NCBI RefSeq assembly: GCF_001659605.2
Contig: NC_035172.2
Coordinates: 27,517,342-27,581,341 of the forward strand
Direction of reading: 5' to 3'
Length of the DNA: 64,000 nucleotides
Source: Manihot esculenta
Taxonomy: Eukaryota; Streptophyta; Magnoliopsida; Malpighiales; Euphorbiaceae
The position numbers were made by a program, and so were the translations under genes. The notes beneath the pieces were generated by a model. The model was not told the DNA's origin. It searched no databases and was given only the letters and a program-made list of their open reading frames with translations. Below, in pieces: positions 42,346 to 56,666 of this stretch; position 1 is the stretch's first letter; each line of letters starts with the position of its first letter.

Positions 42346-44784
42346 TGTAACGACCCGGAACCGATACCCCTCTGTAACGGCCCGAACCGCCACCGGCGCT
42401 AGGATCCAGATCGGCTTAAGGCCGCCGGGACCCGTAGCAAGCCAAACATACATACTATTACCTGGTCAAATCCCATACATGGTTAACAGATGAAAACTGA
42501 ACATCTGTTGAACCCAAACCTGACCTGTGCATGTATCCTGACATGAAACATACATCATAAAATCATAAAAATCATAAAACCTCCACTGGAGTCCTCATCA
42601 TATACTCCAATGGGGTAACATTACATGCCTCAAGTTTGGTTCTCAACTCAACATATAACATAAACATAACCATGCATTAACAGGGACTAACCAGTCTATA
42701 GGGCCAAGCACAACTAATCCATAGACACAACTTTACTTAACATTACATTATCTTACATGAATTTATAATACATGTCCTCTCTAACATACTAAACATAAGC
42801 ATAATCTAAGCTATTACAATATGCATATCTTAACCTTGACTTTACCCTGCAGCCTCTGGACTCTGACTTAAACCTGCAACACTGGGGTTAGGGGAAAGGG
42901 GTGAGCTAAAAAGCCCAGTGAGTAGAAACAGAGAAAACAGTTCATTAATTATGATTTCATTTTACTAAAAACATTTGCTTTAATTCCTCAATTTTTAGGT
43001 ATATTATTATTCATTTAACTTCTTCTTTCTTTTTCTTATTCATGCTTTCATGAAATGCGTCATAACACAGAGAAATCACATAATCTTGTCCGTCTCGGGG
43101 CTTATGCAAGATTTATTCCCCACGGACCCTGGTTTCTGAGAGTCTGTCTTTTTGCATGCATCTTTCCTCTCAGAGGATGGACATGACATCAAAAATCCCT
43201 CTGTCGGTGCCCGGCTCCCCCATAGGAGCTCACAAAGGCCTGTAACATACATGACATGGTGTCTGGTCCACAGAGAGCTCACATGGACTTTCCTACATGT
43301 ACTTGTCCGGCTCTCAAAGGACTAAGACAAGACTCGTGACAGATATGGGCTATTGAAGTCGCCTCGGTCCACCCTTCCTCAGCATCAACATGAAATAATG
43401 CAATGCGTCATATTCGTGAAACTGGTGCAATCAACCTACTACATATAATCATGATGCATGAACATGCTTTAGGCATTAGATTTTGTGCATAAAAGATTAA
43501 GTTTAGTTCTACTCACCTCCTGGCAGACGCTGACTGACTCTGCAACTGCTAGCACTACTGGCCTCCTCGGTCCCTCGGGTCCGATCCTACACAGGTGGAC
43601 TCGAATGAGGTGCCAAACATACTCTAAACAACTCATAAACATACCCCCAAAAACCCCTCTAAACATCACTAAAACATGCATAGGAAACACCCAAGAAACG
43701 GCTGGACAGGGCACTTTCGGCGGCACCTTCGGCGGCCGAAAGTCCCTTCCAGAGACGAAACTCGGGTAAGTTCGGCGGCAGGTTCGGCGGCCGAAACCCT
43801 TGGACAGAAATGAAAGTCCCTCCTTCGGGGGCACATTCGGCAGCCTAAAGACTGCCTCCCATGCAGGTTCGGCGGCCGAAACTCCTTTCGGCGGCCGAAC
43901 CTGGTCCCCTCTGGACGACAGGTCCGATTCTGCCAAGCCAAAAACCAAACTCAAATATACCCAAATCCTCACATACTCTCTCCCAATCATGCATACTCAC
44001 TCCCACAAGCATAAAGGAGCATAAACTAACATAAACTCCTCAACACAAACATCATATAACATACATTGGGCATAAAACCCACAAAAACCTCATCATGCAT
44101 ATCTACCCAACTCAACCATAAAAACATCATAAAACTTTCTTAAAACTTCATGAAAACTCAAGGAAAACCAAGATCTACACTTACCTCTTGAAGATCGAGG
44201 GTGGTGCGACCCCTAACTCGGAGGTTTGGAGAATCCAAGCTCCAAAAGCTCCAAGCTCCCAAAACTCCTTTTAAGCTTTAAATCTTCAAACACAAGGGTA
44301 GAAATCATGAAAAACTTGAGAGATGGGTAGAGAAAACACGAAAACGACCAAAGGAAGGCATAAACTCACCTGAGCTCGAGAATGGGGAGAAAACTCTCCC
44401 ATTTCCGATCTGAGGGCTCTTTATAGGTGGCCTGGTCGAAGACCTTCGGCAGCCTAACGTGCCCCCTAAACTCATGCATGTTCGGCGGCCGAACTTGACT
44501 TTCGGCGGCCGAACCTTGGCTCGTTCAAACAAGACTTTCGGAGGCCAAAGGCGCTCCCGAAGCCTTTCCATGTTCGGCGGCCGAACTTCACTTTCGGCGG
44601 CCGAACCTGGCAAACGCCTCCTTGGTCTTTTCCTTTTCAAAACTCAATTCTTTTCCATTTAAAACCATGAAATCATGTGAAAAACATTTTAGAAAACACA
44701 TTTTACCCCTTCTAGAGAGATCCAACACCCTAGATTCCGCCGGAAGGCAGGAATCCCGATGCCGGATTCTAGCCGGGTATTACA
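42346..44784 (-). repeat. Element C 5' LTR (2439 bp)
   Basis: Near-identical to the 37727-40179 copy. It lacks 14 bp near 42484 that the other copy has. The TATA box is at 44419-44425 on the minus strand (CTTTATA on plus), between the palindrome clusters at 43715-43905 and 44440-44605. Confidence 0.94.
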
Positions 44785-45812
44785 CCAGCAGTGAGTTCAG
44801 CTGCTTCGGTGTTGTCAGAGTCAGCCAGAGGTGAGTGGAACTAAACTTAATCTTTTAAATTAAATGTTTTATCATGTTTCATGCATCATGATTATGCAAT
44901 AGGATGATTGCATTAGTGTTCACGAATATGCCGCATTGCATCGATTGTTGTTGATGTGGGTGAATGTTGGATGACCCAATTAGTCCATGACAGGAAGACC
45001 AGGACCCCATTCTACAGCCTGGCACAGAGTAAGGAAAGACTAGGACCCCATTCTATGGCCTGGCACGGTAATGGGACTCGAAGACCAGGAGCCTAGATGA
45101 GGCCCTGGGATAATAGTAAGTAATGTATGTATGACAGGAAGACCAGGACCCCATGCTACGGCCTGGCACAGAGTTAGCTTGGACTAATTGGTGACAAGTT
45201 CACCCAACCCTTATGTGAATTGTCTGTGTTATGATGCATCTCATTGGAGCATAGTGTTATTATGTTTTATAGTTCAACTCACTGGGCTTTTAGCTCACCC
45301 CTCTTCCTTTTACCCCCAGGCTTGCAGGTACAGGATAGAAGAGGAGGTCGGTTAGAGTAAAGCTTGTTGTGTAATAGATAGAATGTGGACATGACAAATC
45401 GTAGTACGATGTAATGTAAAAGTACAGTATAGTTATGTAATGATGTTTATGGATGTTAGAGGTGTGCTTGACCATAGATGGTTGTTATCCCTTTTATTAC
45501 ATGATCTTAGAGATTTTATGATGTTTATGTAAACCAAATCAACATATGTTATGTCACCCATTTGGGGGCACTGATGAGATCCCACAGAGGGATCAATGTT
45601 TATGATTTATGTTATATACAGTGCATGCACAGGTTGAGTATGGTTGATGTATATGGAAAGAAAAGTTTTAATTTTTATATATGTTGTTGATCATGTATGG
45701 GATTATACAGGTTTACAGGTTAGATGTCAGGCTTGCTACGGGTCCCGGCGGCCTTAAGCCGATCTGGATCCTAGCGCCGGTAGCGGTCCGATTTTCGGGT
45801 CGTTACAATTGT

Positions 45813-46013
45813 TCCATGAGCGCATCAAGTATATCGAGATCGATTGCCATATCGTGCGTGATCAATTCCAGCAAGGATTCATTTTGACTAATCATCTTCC
45901 CACCCAGGGGCAATTGGCAGATCTCTTTACCAAAGTTTTGCCTGCTTCTTGTCACAACTCTTTGTCCAGCAAGTTGAACTTACTCCTTTTACCTGCTTCA
46001 ACTTGAGGAGGGG
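45813..46013 (+). pseudogene. copia RNase H, last part
   Basis: Continues the RNase H cut at 28790: HERIKYIEIDCHIVRDQ, then THLPTQGQLADLFTK-like sequence and LPASCHNSLSSKLNL match the end of copia pol. A purine-rich tract GAGGAGGGG (46005-46013) precedes the 3' LTR and serves as its polypurine tract. This last part is undamaged over about 60 residues. Confidence 0.9.
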
Positions 46014-46229
46014 TGTTGAGTTTACTATTGTGTAATAATACGAGTCTATTGTGTGAAATAGTTGTGTAATGTATTATAGTTTTAAAGATTAAAATGTAAT
46101 TATAAACTTGTGGTCATACAAGGTATGTTACTTGTTGGTGCATATATAAGCAAGTTTTGCCTTCAGACATCATTGTAACGTTACTTTTCTCAATAAAATA
46201 AAAAAATATTTATTTTCTCTCTCTGTTTA
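46014..46229 (+). repeat. copia 3' LTR (216 bp)
   Basis: Begins TGTTGAGTTTACTATTG and ends CTCTGTTTA (final C of CA mutated to T), followed by the target duplication TGTTA. It has GCATATATAAGC, a probable TATA box missing from the 5' copy. Several substitutions relative to the 5' LTR point to an older insertion than gypsy B. Confidence 0.9.
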
Positions 46230-47570
46230 TGTTAACAATATAGTTCTTCCATCCATTTTCAACTCATTTTTCTGTTAAAAATTTGGTCATAAGAGAGACC
46301 TTTTAAAATCCAAAATTACCCTTATAATCTACACATCCTCCCTCCACTAGTACCACCACATTGAATCATAATCACCCTATTCTCCCCCTTCTTCTTCTTT
46401 ACATATTACTGTAAAATTCATAACAACAATCTACATACCAAATATTTTCAATTCTAAAAGCAAATCACACAAATTATACATTTTCAATTGTATAACCAAA
46501 ACCATCACAATAGTTTAGCCATGATAGAAACTTAACATCTCACTTGCTACAGCAGAATCGATTATGATGAAATCCCATCTACAACAAAACTGAAACAAAT
46601 CTCTCAAGTTTTTAAATTGAAAAATTAAATCAAGGAACAAATTAACAATCTTGACAACAACATTCTCAAATTAAATTAAATATTTAAAATTGATCGAATC
46701 TAAAATATACACAAAAATAAAAATTAAAATCAAAAGTTAACTCCCAACAAAAATCAAACAATGCAAAGTTGAGATTCATTGATATTGATATGTGGTATCA
46801 TAGGTAGAGTTAAACATCACAATCAACGATATCGATATCTGAATAGTTATAATGAAATATTTATTATTAGATTATATTATTTATATAACTCCAATTTAGG
46901 CGTAATTTTAAGGATTCAAATTATGTTTTATAGCTTTAAAAGATTATATCTTGCTATTTTATTATGGTAAATTTAAAAAAAAAAAAAACTAGATTTTAGG
47001 GTTAAACTATATAAATTTTATAAATTCTTTTTCTTCTCTCCTTATATGTAATTGTGTATTATATATATATATAAGATGAAGTATTGGAGTGTTGAATTTA
47101 AAGTCTCTTAAATTTAATTAAATATGTAAATACGTAATTTTGTATTTTTAAATCTGGATATTAATTGAGGTCATGCATAGTTAATTATTTTTCTTGAAAT
47201 GAGATTTAAATTTGAAATGGTTCCTAAACTTATCATACAGATCTGTATTCATAATTAACATTTAAAACTGATGACTTTTGGATGGACACAGAGTTGTAAA
47301 TGAATATTCAAACTAAATACAATTATTTAAGACAAAAGCAATCTAAAAATACACAAGTATTGGTACAAAGGAATATATATAAATTAACAAAGATATCAAA
47401 AGCAAGGATAAGAAAGAATATAAAAAGAAAATAACACAATTTTTATATTATAATAATTTCAATAATATACCCAAAACATGAACCAACCAAATTAATGAGT
47501 GAATGTTGGATGTTTGGTTCAAATTAAAGGGACCCTAACATGATGACCCTCCTCATTATCACTCTTCTCT

Positions 47571-47670
47571 CTCTTCTCTCTCTTTTCTTTTTATAATAAA
47601 AATAATAAAAAATTAATACTCTCTTCTCTCTCTTTTCTTTCTATCATAAAAATAATAAACAATTAATACT
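47571..47670. repeat. 50-bp tandem duplication
   Basis: Two adjacent copies of a unit that begins CTCTTCTCTCTCTTTTC and ends ATAATAAAAAATTAATA, with a few differences. Period is 50 bp (47571 and 47621). Confidence 0.85.
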
Positions 47671-47679
47671 TTATCACTA

Positions 47680-48330
47680 TAATATAAAAAAATTCATTTT
47701 CAGAAATATATTAAAATATTTTAACATTTTAAAAAACCTATTAATTTTAATTTTAAATATTATAAAAAAATTTAAAATACTCTAGAGAAATTAATTAGTA
47801 AATTTTTTAAAAATTTAAGGACTAATTAATAGTTTTTTAAAATTATAAAACTAAATAATAAAATATTTAATAATAAAATTAATAAAAAAATTGATTAATA
47901 GAATTTTTAAGATGTTAAATATATTTTAATATATTTTTTAAAATAAAAAATTAATTAGTGAATTTTTCATAATATATAAATTAAATAATAATTTTTTTAA
48001 AAAAATAAAAGATAGAAAAGCTTCATTTGAAGTAAGATAATAAAAATGAAAAATTTATATCGAAAACTCATTGATTAGTTTTTTTAATACATTAAAAATA
48101 TTTTAAAAATTATTTTAATTAATCATTTCATTAATTTTAATAATAAATTATTTTATTAATATGAGAAAATTTATTAATTAATATTAATTATTTTTTTATT
48201 AAAAATATTTTAAATTTTTTTATAATATTTAATAATTAAAATTAATGAATGAATTTTTTAAAATATTATAAAAATTTTAATATATTTTTTAAGATTAAGT
48301 AATTGTTTAATAAATTTTTTCCATAAAATT
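47680..48330. repeat. AT-rich dispersed repeat, related to 51840-52210
   Basis: Long runs built from TTAATTAATAAATTTTT, TAAAATATTTT and AATAATTAAAATTAAT words. Similar wording recurs at 51840-52210 and more weakly at 53760-53960 and 2700-2870. The second half (48050-48330) resembles the reverse complement of the first, as in a decayed foldback or MITE. AT-rich composition makes chance similarity hard to exclude. Confidence 0.4.
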
Positions 48331-51269
48331 ATAAGTAGCAATTTGTTTCTAATAATAAAAAGAAAACAGACAAGGGCACATGGACATCTGAGCCAAGGGA
48401 TGAGCACAGAAAACTAGAATGAATATAGAAATGAATTACATAATCTCTCTTTCTTCCTCTTTCTTCTCTTCTTTACCTAACATTTCTGCTTTAATCTCAA
48501 ACTGCTTTTCCATTACTTTAGTTGGGCTTGTACATAAATTATTGCAAAAGCTGCATTGAATGATTAGCCCAGACCTCATCCAAGATTCCTCACCTCACCT
48601 AATTTTATATATATTTATTTATTTATTTATTTCATAAATTATTGTTTGGATGACATGAATGTTAGTGTTAATGCTCGCGCTCATCTGCTCTTCTTCTCTT
48701 TTTGGAGATTGCCACCTTTATTTGTTGCTCAACTTATATGGGGTGTTACTATTTTAGAAAAAATTATAAGATGTACGTGAATTTATTCAGTATTTTTTTT
48801 TAATTTCTTTTTTTTTTCAATAAATTACCATTGCATATAAAATTGTATCATCACCGTTTCACCTTAAATTTTGAGTTTTACTTTTATTTATTTTTTTCTA
48901 ATAATTGGTGAGTATCGTAATAAATTATATTTTAAATTTTAAATTTTAATATAATTTATATATTAATCTCTATATTTTTAAAATTAAATATTTAAATTTC
49001 TATATAATGAGTTGGTTTAAATTAGAAATTTTATATTTATTTTTACGGTAAAAAATATGAAAATATCATTATTATCCTTTTTAAATAGAAAAACTACATC
49101 TGAGTCATTGAGTTTGAGCATAATTAATAAATCAGTCTTTAAAGTTTTAAAATCATACACTTAAATTCATTTATAATCAATTTATCTTCATTTATTATAA
49201 TTTAAACATTTTTATCTTTTATTTTTTATTTGTAAGCACACTTAAAAATTCTCATTAACTTTTGTCTATAATATCTCATTTAACTGATTTTTAATATTTT
49301 TTTTCAATTTCTATTTATTATAATATTTCAATACTTATAACTTTAAAACTTTCAAAAAATATTTATAATTTTAACTATTTTTAAGTGGTACTAAATAACT
49401 TTTAAAAGATTATAAACTTTTATAAATAATATTTTATGAATAAATTATACTTTCAGAAGAAATTTGATCATCTACTAGATTTTAACTAATGTTTTATAAT
49501 GGATGAAATAACTATAAGTGTTTATGAGAATATTTCTTTTGATTGGTTGACTAATAGATTTTCTTTTGATTTTTGATTGGTTGACTAATGGAATTATAGA
49601 TGTAAAAACTTTCAATTTGAACCGATTAATTACATAAAGATTTAAGTGTTCGATTTTAGAAATATAGGGATTGATCCATTAATTATATTAAAATTCAGAG
49701 ATTAAAGTATAATTTACCCTAATTAGATCTAGTTTAACCATCAATATGGATGTTAAATATTTTTTATAACCTTAATTCTTTGTATTTTCTTTTTTTTTTA
49801 AAAAAAAAGGGAGAAAAGCCAAGTTAAGATCAGTGTCTTGTTGTGATCCAGGTGAGGACACTCTCTCAGTTGACCTGTGTTAATGGTGATGGAGCCATGG
49901 AATTTGTCTGGTCGTTTAATTTTTAGACAGTTTTTGTGAGAATATCTCATACCACAATATCACCAACTTCAGGATTTTGATGGTATTGAAATTGAAGTAT
50001 GTATAGAAAATTAAAAATAAAAAGAAAAATAAATATTTTCAGAAAGAATTGAACCCAAGCTAAGTTAAAAAAATAATAAATAATGGTGGATCCATTGGGA
50101 ATATTAATTAGAGGAGGATATGCAAGCTAGGGCATAATTGTCACACTTTACAAACCATGTTAAGTTCACAAGCCAAAAGGGCTAAGCAACTTTAAGCTTT
50201 GTTATCTCTTTACCATAATGTAAACAGTACAGAAAAATTTTTGTACGTTTTCATTTAAAATATACAATTTAAATTTTTTTAAAATAGTAATTTTTTAAAT
50301 GAAAATTATTAATAAAATATATATTTTATATGAATTATTAATTAAAATATATAAAATTAAATAGATTTGAGTATTATTTGAATAATAATAATCGAATTTT
50401 AGATGAATTTAAGACGAATATAATGTATCAATAAAATTAATTGAGTTAAAATTTAAATTTACATATAAATAAAGTGATTTTTACATATTCGATTCATTTA
50501 TATTTGAAATATTAACATTCAACTAAATACATTTATTATTGAATTAAATATATAATTCTTACAATTAGGTGCAAGTTCAAATAAGCTAATTAAATTGAAA
50601 TATGGCAGTGATTGTAATAATTTTTAATTTTTTTTAAGAAAAGAGAAAATTGAGACAATGGCCATGAGAGCTTTCAAAGAGAGATTGATTTACTTCATGT
50701 CTAAGACATATTTTCCATGATAGTGCAAAAGCAACACTTTTTCTTTCTACAACTCGGGCTTTCATCTTTGGTTCAGACATTGTTTGGACCCCTACCCTTC
50801 TCCTCTCCCTCTCTTCTCTCCTTTTAAAAGTGTAACTTTTGCTGCTTATGTCTTTTTTTACTTCTTTTCAAAGTCATCATAAAAAAAATAATTATATGGA
50901 AAATTTTAGGGAAAAAAAAAAGCAAAGAGAAAAGGATAAAATTTGAGATTTCATGGATGATGTGTGGTGTAAATTTAGCTACATTCCTGTGTAAAGACCC
51001 AAAAGAGCTCTAGGCATTTCAACTATTTTTTTAACCTATAGGAAAATGCCACTTGTCGTTCGTGCACTCCCATTTGGGTTGGTGATTGTGTGGCCATTCC
51101 ACACTTAATTGGACGTGGGAATTTTGGAGGGACCGAAATTGACAAATAGCTTGAAAATATTGCCAATGCTTTTATTTATATTTGAGAATAGAAGATTAGA
51201 TTAGATGCCTTTTATCTTATGCCACTAAAAATTGCACATGATCATTCTTTTTCTGTGCGATTTTGAAAG

Positions 51270-51500
51270 CTTGCTTGGATAGATAGAAAGCGAGAAGAAA
51301 GAAAAATATTTTTTTTTTGTTATTTTCTTTCTAAAATGGAAAGAATTAAATTACATATATATCCTTTGATATTTTTACTATTTCTCTTTTTTTTTTTGTA
51401 TATTTTGTATATTTTCTATTCATCCAAATATAAAGAAGGAAAATAAATGAGAAAAATAGACAATATTTTCCTTCTCTCTTTAATATTCTCCAAACAAAGT
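51270..51500. repeat. candidate MITE, about 230 bp
   Basis: The left end CTTGCTTGGATAG...GAGAAGAAAGAAAAATA and the reverse complement of the right end (ACTTTGTTTGGAGAATA...GAGAGAAGGAAAATAT) match imperfectly over roughly 40 bp. The interior is AT-rich with no coding. A clear target duplication was not found, so the family is unassigned. Confidence 0.45.
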
Positions 51501-54500
51501 CTTAAGTTGGAATATTTCTTGAAATAATGTTTCTTGAGATATGGTGGACCAACTGAATATGATAATTAGGAGTGAATTAGAAGGAAATAATTATAATGTT
51601 TCTTGAAAGATATATAGGGTCAGCTTAGCTAGGTAGGAAAAAAAATTAAAAATTAAAAATAAAAATAAAAAATAATAATAAAAAAAAGCTTTTTGAGCAC
51701 ATGTGGCTCCAGCATTCCACATCTTCATTATAATTTTTAATAACTATATATATATGACCCCTTAGCAGGCAAAATCTAGTTAGTACGATTGATTTTAAAA
51801 TTCCAAACTCTAATAATAAGGGAAATATGAGCGGATTAATAATAGAAAAAATTACTATTTAATTATATAGTATAAAAAAATTATTAATTATTTTCTTAAT
51901 TTTTGATAACACAATAAAATTTTTTTAAAATTTTAAAAAATTTATTAATTAATTTATTTATTAATATTAACTGTTAAATATTATAAAAAAATTTAAAATA
52001 TTTTTAATATAAAGAAATTAATTAATAAATATTTTTATAAAATTAAGTGATTAATTAATAATTTTTTATATTATATTAAATAATAAAAATATTTAATAAT
52101 TAAAATTAATAAAAAATTAATTAATAATTTTTTTTAAATTTAAAAAATATTTTAAAATCAAAAAAATTAATCGACCTAAACAGTAAATTTTTTTTAATAA
52201 TATAATTTTTTTTTTTACTGCAACTGTCGTGTGTAAATGGAAAAATGAGCAGAGGCAAAAGGTGATAGCACAGTGGTGGCATATGCCAGATCCAGGCTTT
52301 AGAAGTCTGTGCAGGAAACTCTTTATGCCTAGAATTTCAGAACCTTATCCACATTTGTATAAACAACCTTGTGGTGGAAAAAATAAATTCATGTAGAAGT
52401 TTGGTTTTGAGCGTTGTAATTATTGATTTCTATATTTTAAATAATTCACTAAAAAATATCTCAAAATTTAATTAGAAATATTTTAATTATTATTATTTTT
52501 TAAATGTAGAAATCAACATTAGCATTCCCTAAAACATCCTTATATAAAATTTTGACAATGAATAAACTCTATATCATTTTAGAGCCATAACCAAAGAAAT
52601 TTAGAATAGTAGCATCACATATAAAGGTTTCAAAAGCCAATTAAGGTTTTTAAAAAGTGGTCCAAGGTTGAAATGATAACAATACAAAAGCCCAAGTGAA
52701 CATATTTAATGAATTAAAAATTCCTACCAAAGAATTCAATTAAAAATTAAAAAAAGTTCAAAAAAAAATGGAAAAAGACAAAATAACATAGGAAAGGGTC
52801 ATATTCTGAAGGCATTAGGGCCATGTGCCCTTATGTAAAAAGCCACTTTCATAGACAATGTTTGCAACCTAAAACAGTTGTGGTCCAATTGGTAAGCCAA
52901 GTACTGTGGTCCCTTTGTCTCTTTGCTAAATTAACCCTAACACCTTCCAGCTTTTTAAGCTCTATTCCAAACTATATAATGCATCATATTTCTTTTTGTT
53001 TAAAAAAAATTATTTTCCAAGCCCTAGATTTGTGACACGTGTCCCCTTATAACTCCAAAATACATAGATGAACTGTTTGTTTGATGGGAATTAATGTGAT
53101 ATTGATTTAGCTAGAGCTTTCTATTAAATCTTCAACACAACTCAAAATCTTATTTGCTATTGCCATTCTATTTTTGCTTTATTCCCTTGGAGGATGAATA
53201 AAGCTTGAGTGCTAAAGCTAGCTTTGTCTTGCCTTATTGGCTTTGCTAATGGGATTTTGTCATATTACCCTTCACCCTCTTTTGCTTAGTATTTACCATT
53301 ATTGTCAATTTTATTGCTAATTTATTCTCTCTCTCTCTATATATACCCTTTAGAAATCCAATTTAATGGAGTACAAACAATTGGGTTTTTGCATTATTTT
53401 ATATTTTAATTTAAATATTTAAATTTCAAATGAATTAACTCAATATTTATATTTAAGTATAATTTTAATCAATTTATAAAATTAAAACTTAAGAATTTAA
53501 GTGATAGATCACATATAATATATCAAATAATTGTAAATAAGAAAAAGAAAGTCGCTAAGTAGATAAGAAAACTCTAATGGAGACTTTAACTACCTTTTAA
53601 TTATTTAGGGTAGAGTTATATGTTATGGGTAATAATTAATTTTAATTAATTTTTAAATTAAAATTTATATTAAATTAATATATCACATACATTACACTAT
53701 CTCCCTTAATACAATATTTAAAATAAATTATATTAAGTTAAGTGGGTAAAATTTTAAGTTCTCAAACTTCTTTTATTTTTTATTTCATTATATTAAAAAT
53801 GAAAAAATTAATAGATTAATAGTTAATCTGATTTTTAATGTTGAATTAAATATTATAAAATTTTTTAAAAATAATTAATTATTATTCTATGAAAAAATCA
53901 CCATTAATTATTAATTTTATTTTATTAATTCCATATAAATACATTTTAAAGGTGAAAGATACGTAAGTTTCTAAGAGTGTGATTGATATATTAGAAAATA
54001 AAAATAAAAGAAAAGATAATCCAAACAAATAAAATGAAAACCCAAAAAGAACCCGATAATTCGGGGGGATGCAGAGTCGGCATTTAAACTACTGACAATT
54101 TAATGACATCATCTACCCATATTGGAACCTCACATATCAATTAATAAAATATTATTATCTACTACTAAAGTAATAAGATATTAATTAATAAAGAAATCAA
54201 CATGCTAATTAATTGCAAAGTTGTTAGTTTATTTTTGGCAACATGAAAATATATTAAAATTGCTCATAAAAAAATCAAAAACTGAAATTAGTGACAACAA
54301 AAATGTAATATATATTAAATTTATAAAGTATGTTTAATATTTTAAAATAATAAAATAACATTAAAATTATATAATATCAGTGATATTTTTTATTTAAATA
54401 TTAATAATAAAATATAATAAATATTAATAAATTAAATATATTAATATTTAGATTTATAAAATTATATTATGCTGTGATTATTAAATATGTATGAGATCAC

Positions 54501-56592
54501 TTGATTATTTATAATTTATAAAAAAAATATATAAATATTTAAAATTATAAAAATTAAATTTATATTTTATTAAACTGTTTTTGTGTAATTATATACCTTT
54601 AACTGTAATATAATATTAATTTTATAATATTAAATTTATATAATTTCAATAAATTTTTTATTTAAATATTAATAATAAAATATATTAAATATTAATATAT
54701 TTAAAATTACAAAAATATTTATTATCATAAAAAATTATAATATAAATATATTATTATAATATACTAATAATTAAAAAATAATAAATTTCATAGGCCTAGC
54801 GCCACTCGGGTTAAGCTAAAATTTATAATTGAAAATAATTTTTAATATCAGCTTGGCAGAAATTCCTTTGGCAACTGATAATTTTTTTAATAAACACGGC
54901 AGACTTTGGCAGACTTTAGCATACAACTGTCAGGAGTGGAGTTTACCTGCCACATAAATAGGTCTGATGTTTTTAGTATATAATTTAACACAATTTTAAT
55001 AAAATAAATTTAAATAATATAATATTAAATTTAAAATGAATGAATTTGGATGGAATTGAATTTTATATATAATAATACTTATAAATTGTTTATATGTTTT
55101 CATTTAAAAATTATAATTTAAATACCTTTTATTTTAAGATGAAAAATATTAATAAAGAAATATATTTTTATATAAAATTATTAATTAAAATCTATAAAAT
55201 TAAATGAGTTTGATATTATTTGGGTAGTTTTAAGATAAAATTTATTTGAGTTTGAGATTAGCGTAAGTATTGATCATTTTAATATAGTTTGAATTCAAAA
55301 ATGGTGATTTTCACAATTACTCTGCCGATTTACATACTAACGATTTTGTTTTTCTAAGTAATGCTGAAATTTTAGAAGTACAGCTGCTGCTCTTTCAATC
55401 TAGGATATCATAGAATATTTTAAAGAACCAGTTGGAGCATATTATTACTACTGAAAAGTAGGCAATAATTTATATGTTTTTTTTTTTGCATAGGAGATGG
55501 GAGTGAAGACCCCAACATGAATTAGTTAGTAAAATTAACTGATTTAGTCCCAGCAAAATCAAGATTACCCTCAGCTTTTAGTTAATTTAAAGTTGGTTAT
55601 TAGTTAGCTTGATTTTACTTTACTTCCTTTTAGTTTATTGATATTTTTTATAGTCTCTGCCTTAATAAGAGACTTTCTATAATTTTAATTTATTTATTGA
55701 CGGATATATGTGTTATAAATTCAGGTGCGTAAAAAATTTCTTCCATAGTCTAGCTCAAAATAGGGTAGCATACTTGGCTACTCATTGTGCGGTGCTCTTG
55801 TAAAACGAGGCTGTTAATATGAAAACATCATTGTAAAATTGTTTCTAAAGAATATTTCAATTGGTGTTTAAGAAAAAATATAATATATCCAACGCACAAA
55901 TTTTTAAACATGAATTTTAATTCATGTCTATACATAATGTTTTAGGACTACCATCTGTATTACTAGCTTCTGCATTTAATATGAACTATATTAAAAATTT
56001 CACAATCTATATATAGAGAGAATTGAAGGATTGCATCAAAAAGATATGACTCTTCATATTTGTTCTAAGGATATATTCCTTCACAAAGAAATATCTCTTC
56101 ATAATGTCATGTTCTTTCATAAGGATATATTTTTTTCTAAGATCATTTTTTCTTTGCAAATACATGTCTTTTAATGAAATTAAATTAACTTACTTAGTTG
56201 ACACATTCCAATTTTCAACCGATTTTATCTATTACTTAGCTAAAACGATTATTCATTAATGGGATGTCTTCTCTTTCACAATTTTGGGATTTTTATAATG
56301 ATGATGGACACAACATTTATATTTATATTTATGGAGCCAAAATATTCTCTAAAATAATATTTAGACTTGATAATAATAAAATATACATTTAGAACGTTTA
56401 AATTTGATACAAATATGTTAAAGAAATTATAATTCAACTAGAATTAAATTTAATAAAAATATAATTTAAATTTCTTAAATTTATTCCCATCAAATATTTA
56501 TTTAGTTAGATTAATAAAAAAAAATCAACTTCCTAATTTTTTTTTTTAAAAGATTGAGGGAGGGCTAAATATAGTAGTTCATTAAAAAAAAA

Positions 56593-56666
56593 TTCATATT
56601 CAATCTACATCCAATTAGAAATTAGAATTTCAGATTCAGTCTGCACCCAATTAGAAATTAGAATTT
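56593..56666. repeat. 37-bp tandem duplication
   Basis: Two adjacent units each ending CCAATTAGAAATTAGAATTT, with differences at their starts (CAATCTACAT versus CAGTCTGCAC). Confidence 0.85.

Larger units (their letters stand above)
37727..44784 (-). mobile_element. Element C: young non-autonomous gypsy element, minus strand
   Basis: A 7058-bp insertion in reverse orientation inside element B's 3' LTR, flanked by CCAGC (37722-37726, 44785-44789). Its two LTRs (37727-40179 and 42346-44784) differ by one 14-bp indel and roughly ten substitutions by eye. The 2.17-kb interior has only PBS, a deleted gag, protease and RT-start remnants, hairpin and polypurine tract. It has no RT catalytic region, RNase H or integrase, so it must have been moved in trans. 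Confidence 0.95.
28791..45807 (+). mobile_element. Element B: near-complete Ty3/gypsy chromovirus
   Basis: LTRs 28791-31072 and 36437-45807 (the latter split by element C) flank a PBS, a full-length gag-pol frame with a C-terminal chromodomain, a hairpin and a polypurine tract. The target duplication ATTGT is perfect (28786-28790, 45808-45812). Excluding C, the element is about 9.95 kb. The domain order PR-RT-RH-IN-chromodomain and the chromodomain sequence place it with Tekay/Del-type chromoviruses by family knowledge. It is the best candidate in the window for the source of enzymes that moved A and C. Confidence 0.96.
36437..45807 (+). repeat. Element B 3' LTR, split by element C
   Basis: Segments 36437-37726 and 44785-45807 make a roughly 2.3-kb LTR that closely matches the 5' LTR, including the TATA box at 36793-36800. 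The minisatellite (44990-45175) differs from the 5' LTR in unit number and wording, the main difference between the two. Element C duplicated CCAGC at 37722-37726 and 44785-44789. Confidence 0.94.
25243..46229 (+). mobile_element. Ty1/copia retrotransposon, interrupted by gypsy element B
   Basis: Two short LTRs (25243-25429, 46014-46229) enclose gag/protease, RT and RNase H remnants in copia order. TGTTA is duplicated on both sides (25238-25242 and 46230-46234). Element B is inserted at 28791-45807 with its own duplication ATTGT; removing it rejoins the RNase H. A second, truncated gypsy LTR (26348-27148) sits where the integrase core should be. Frames are broken throughout. Confidence 0.93.

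Noticed and set aside
46779..46970. 63-codon frame rich in Ile, Leu and Tyr
   Set aside because: AT-rich composition alone explains it; no homology recognised.
52823..53035. 70-codon frame in AT-rich DNA
   Set aside because: Isolated, low-complexity surroundings, no recognised domain, most likely chance.
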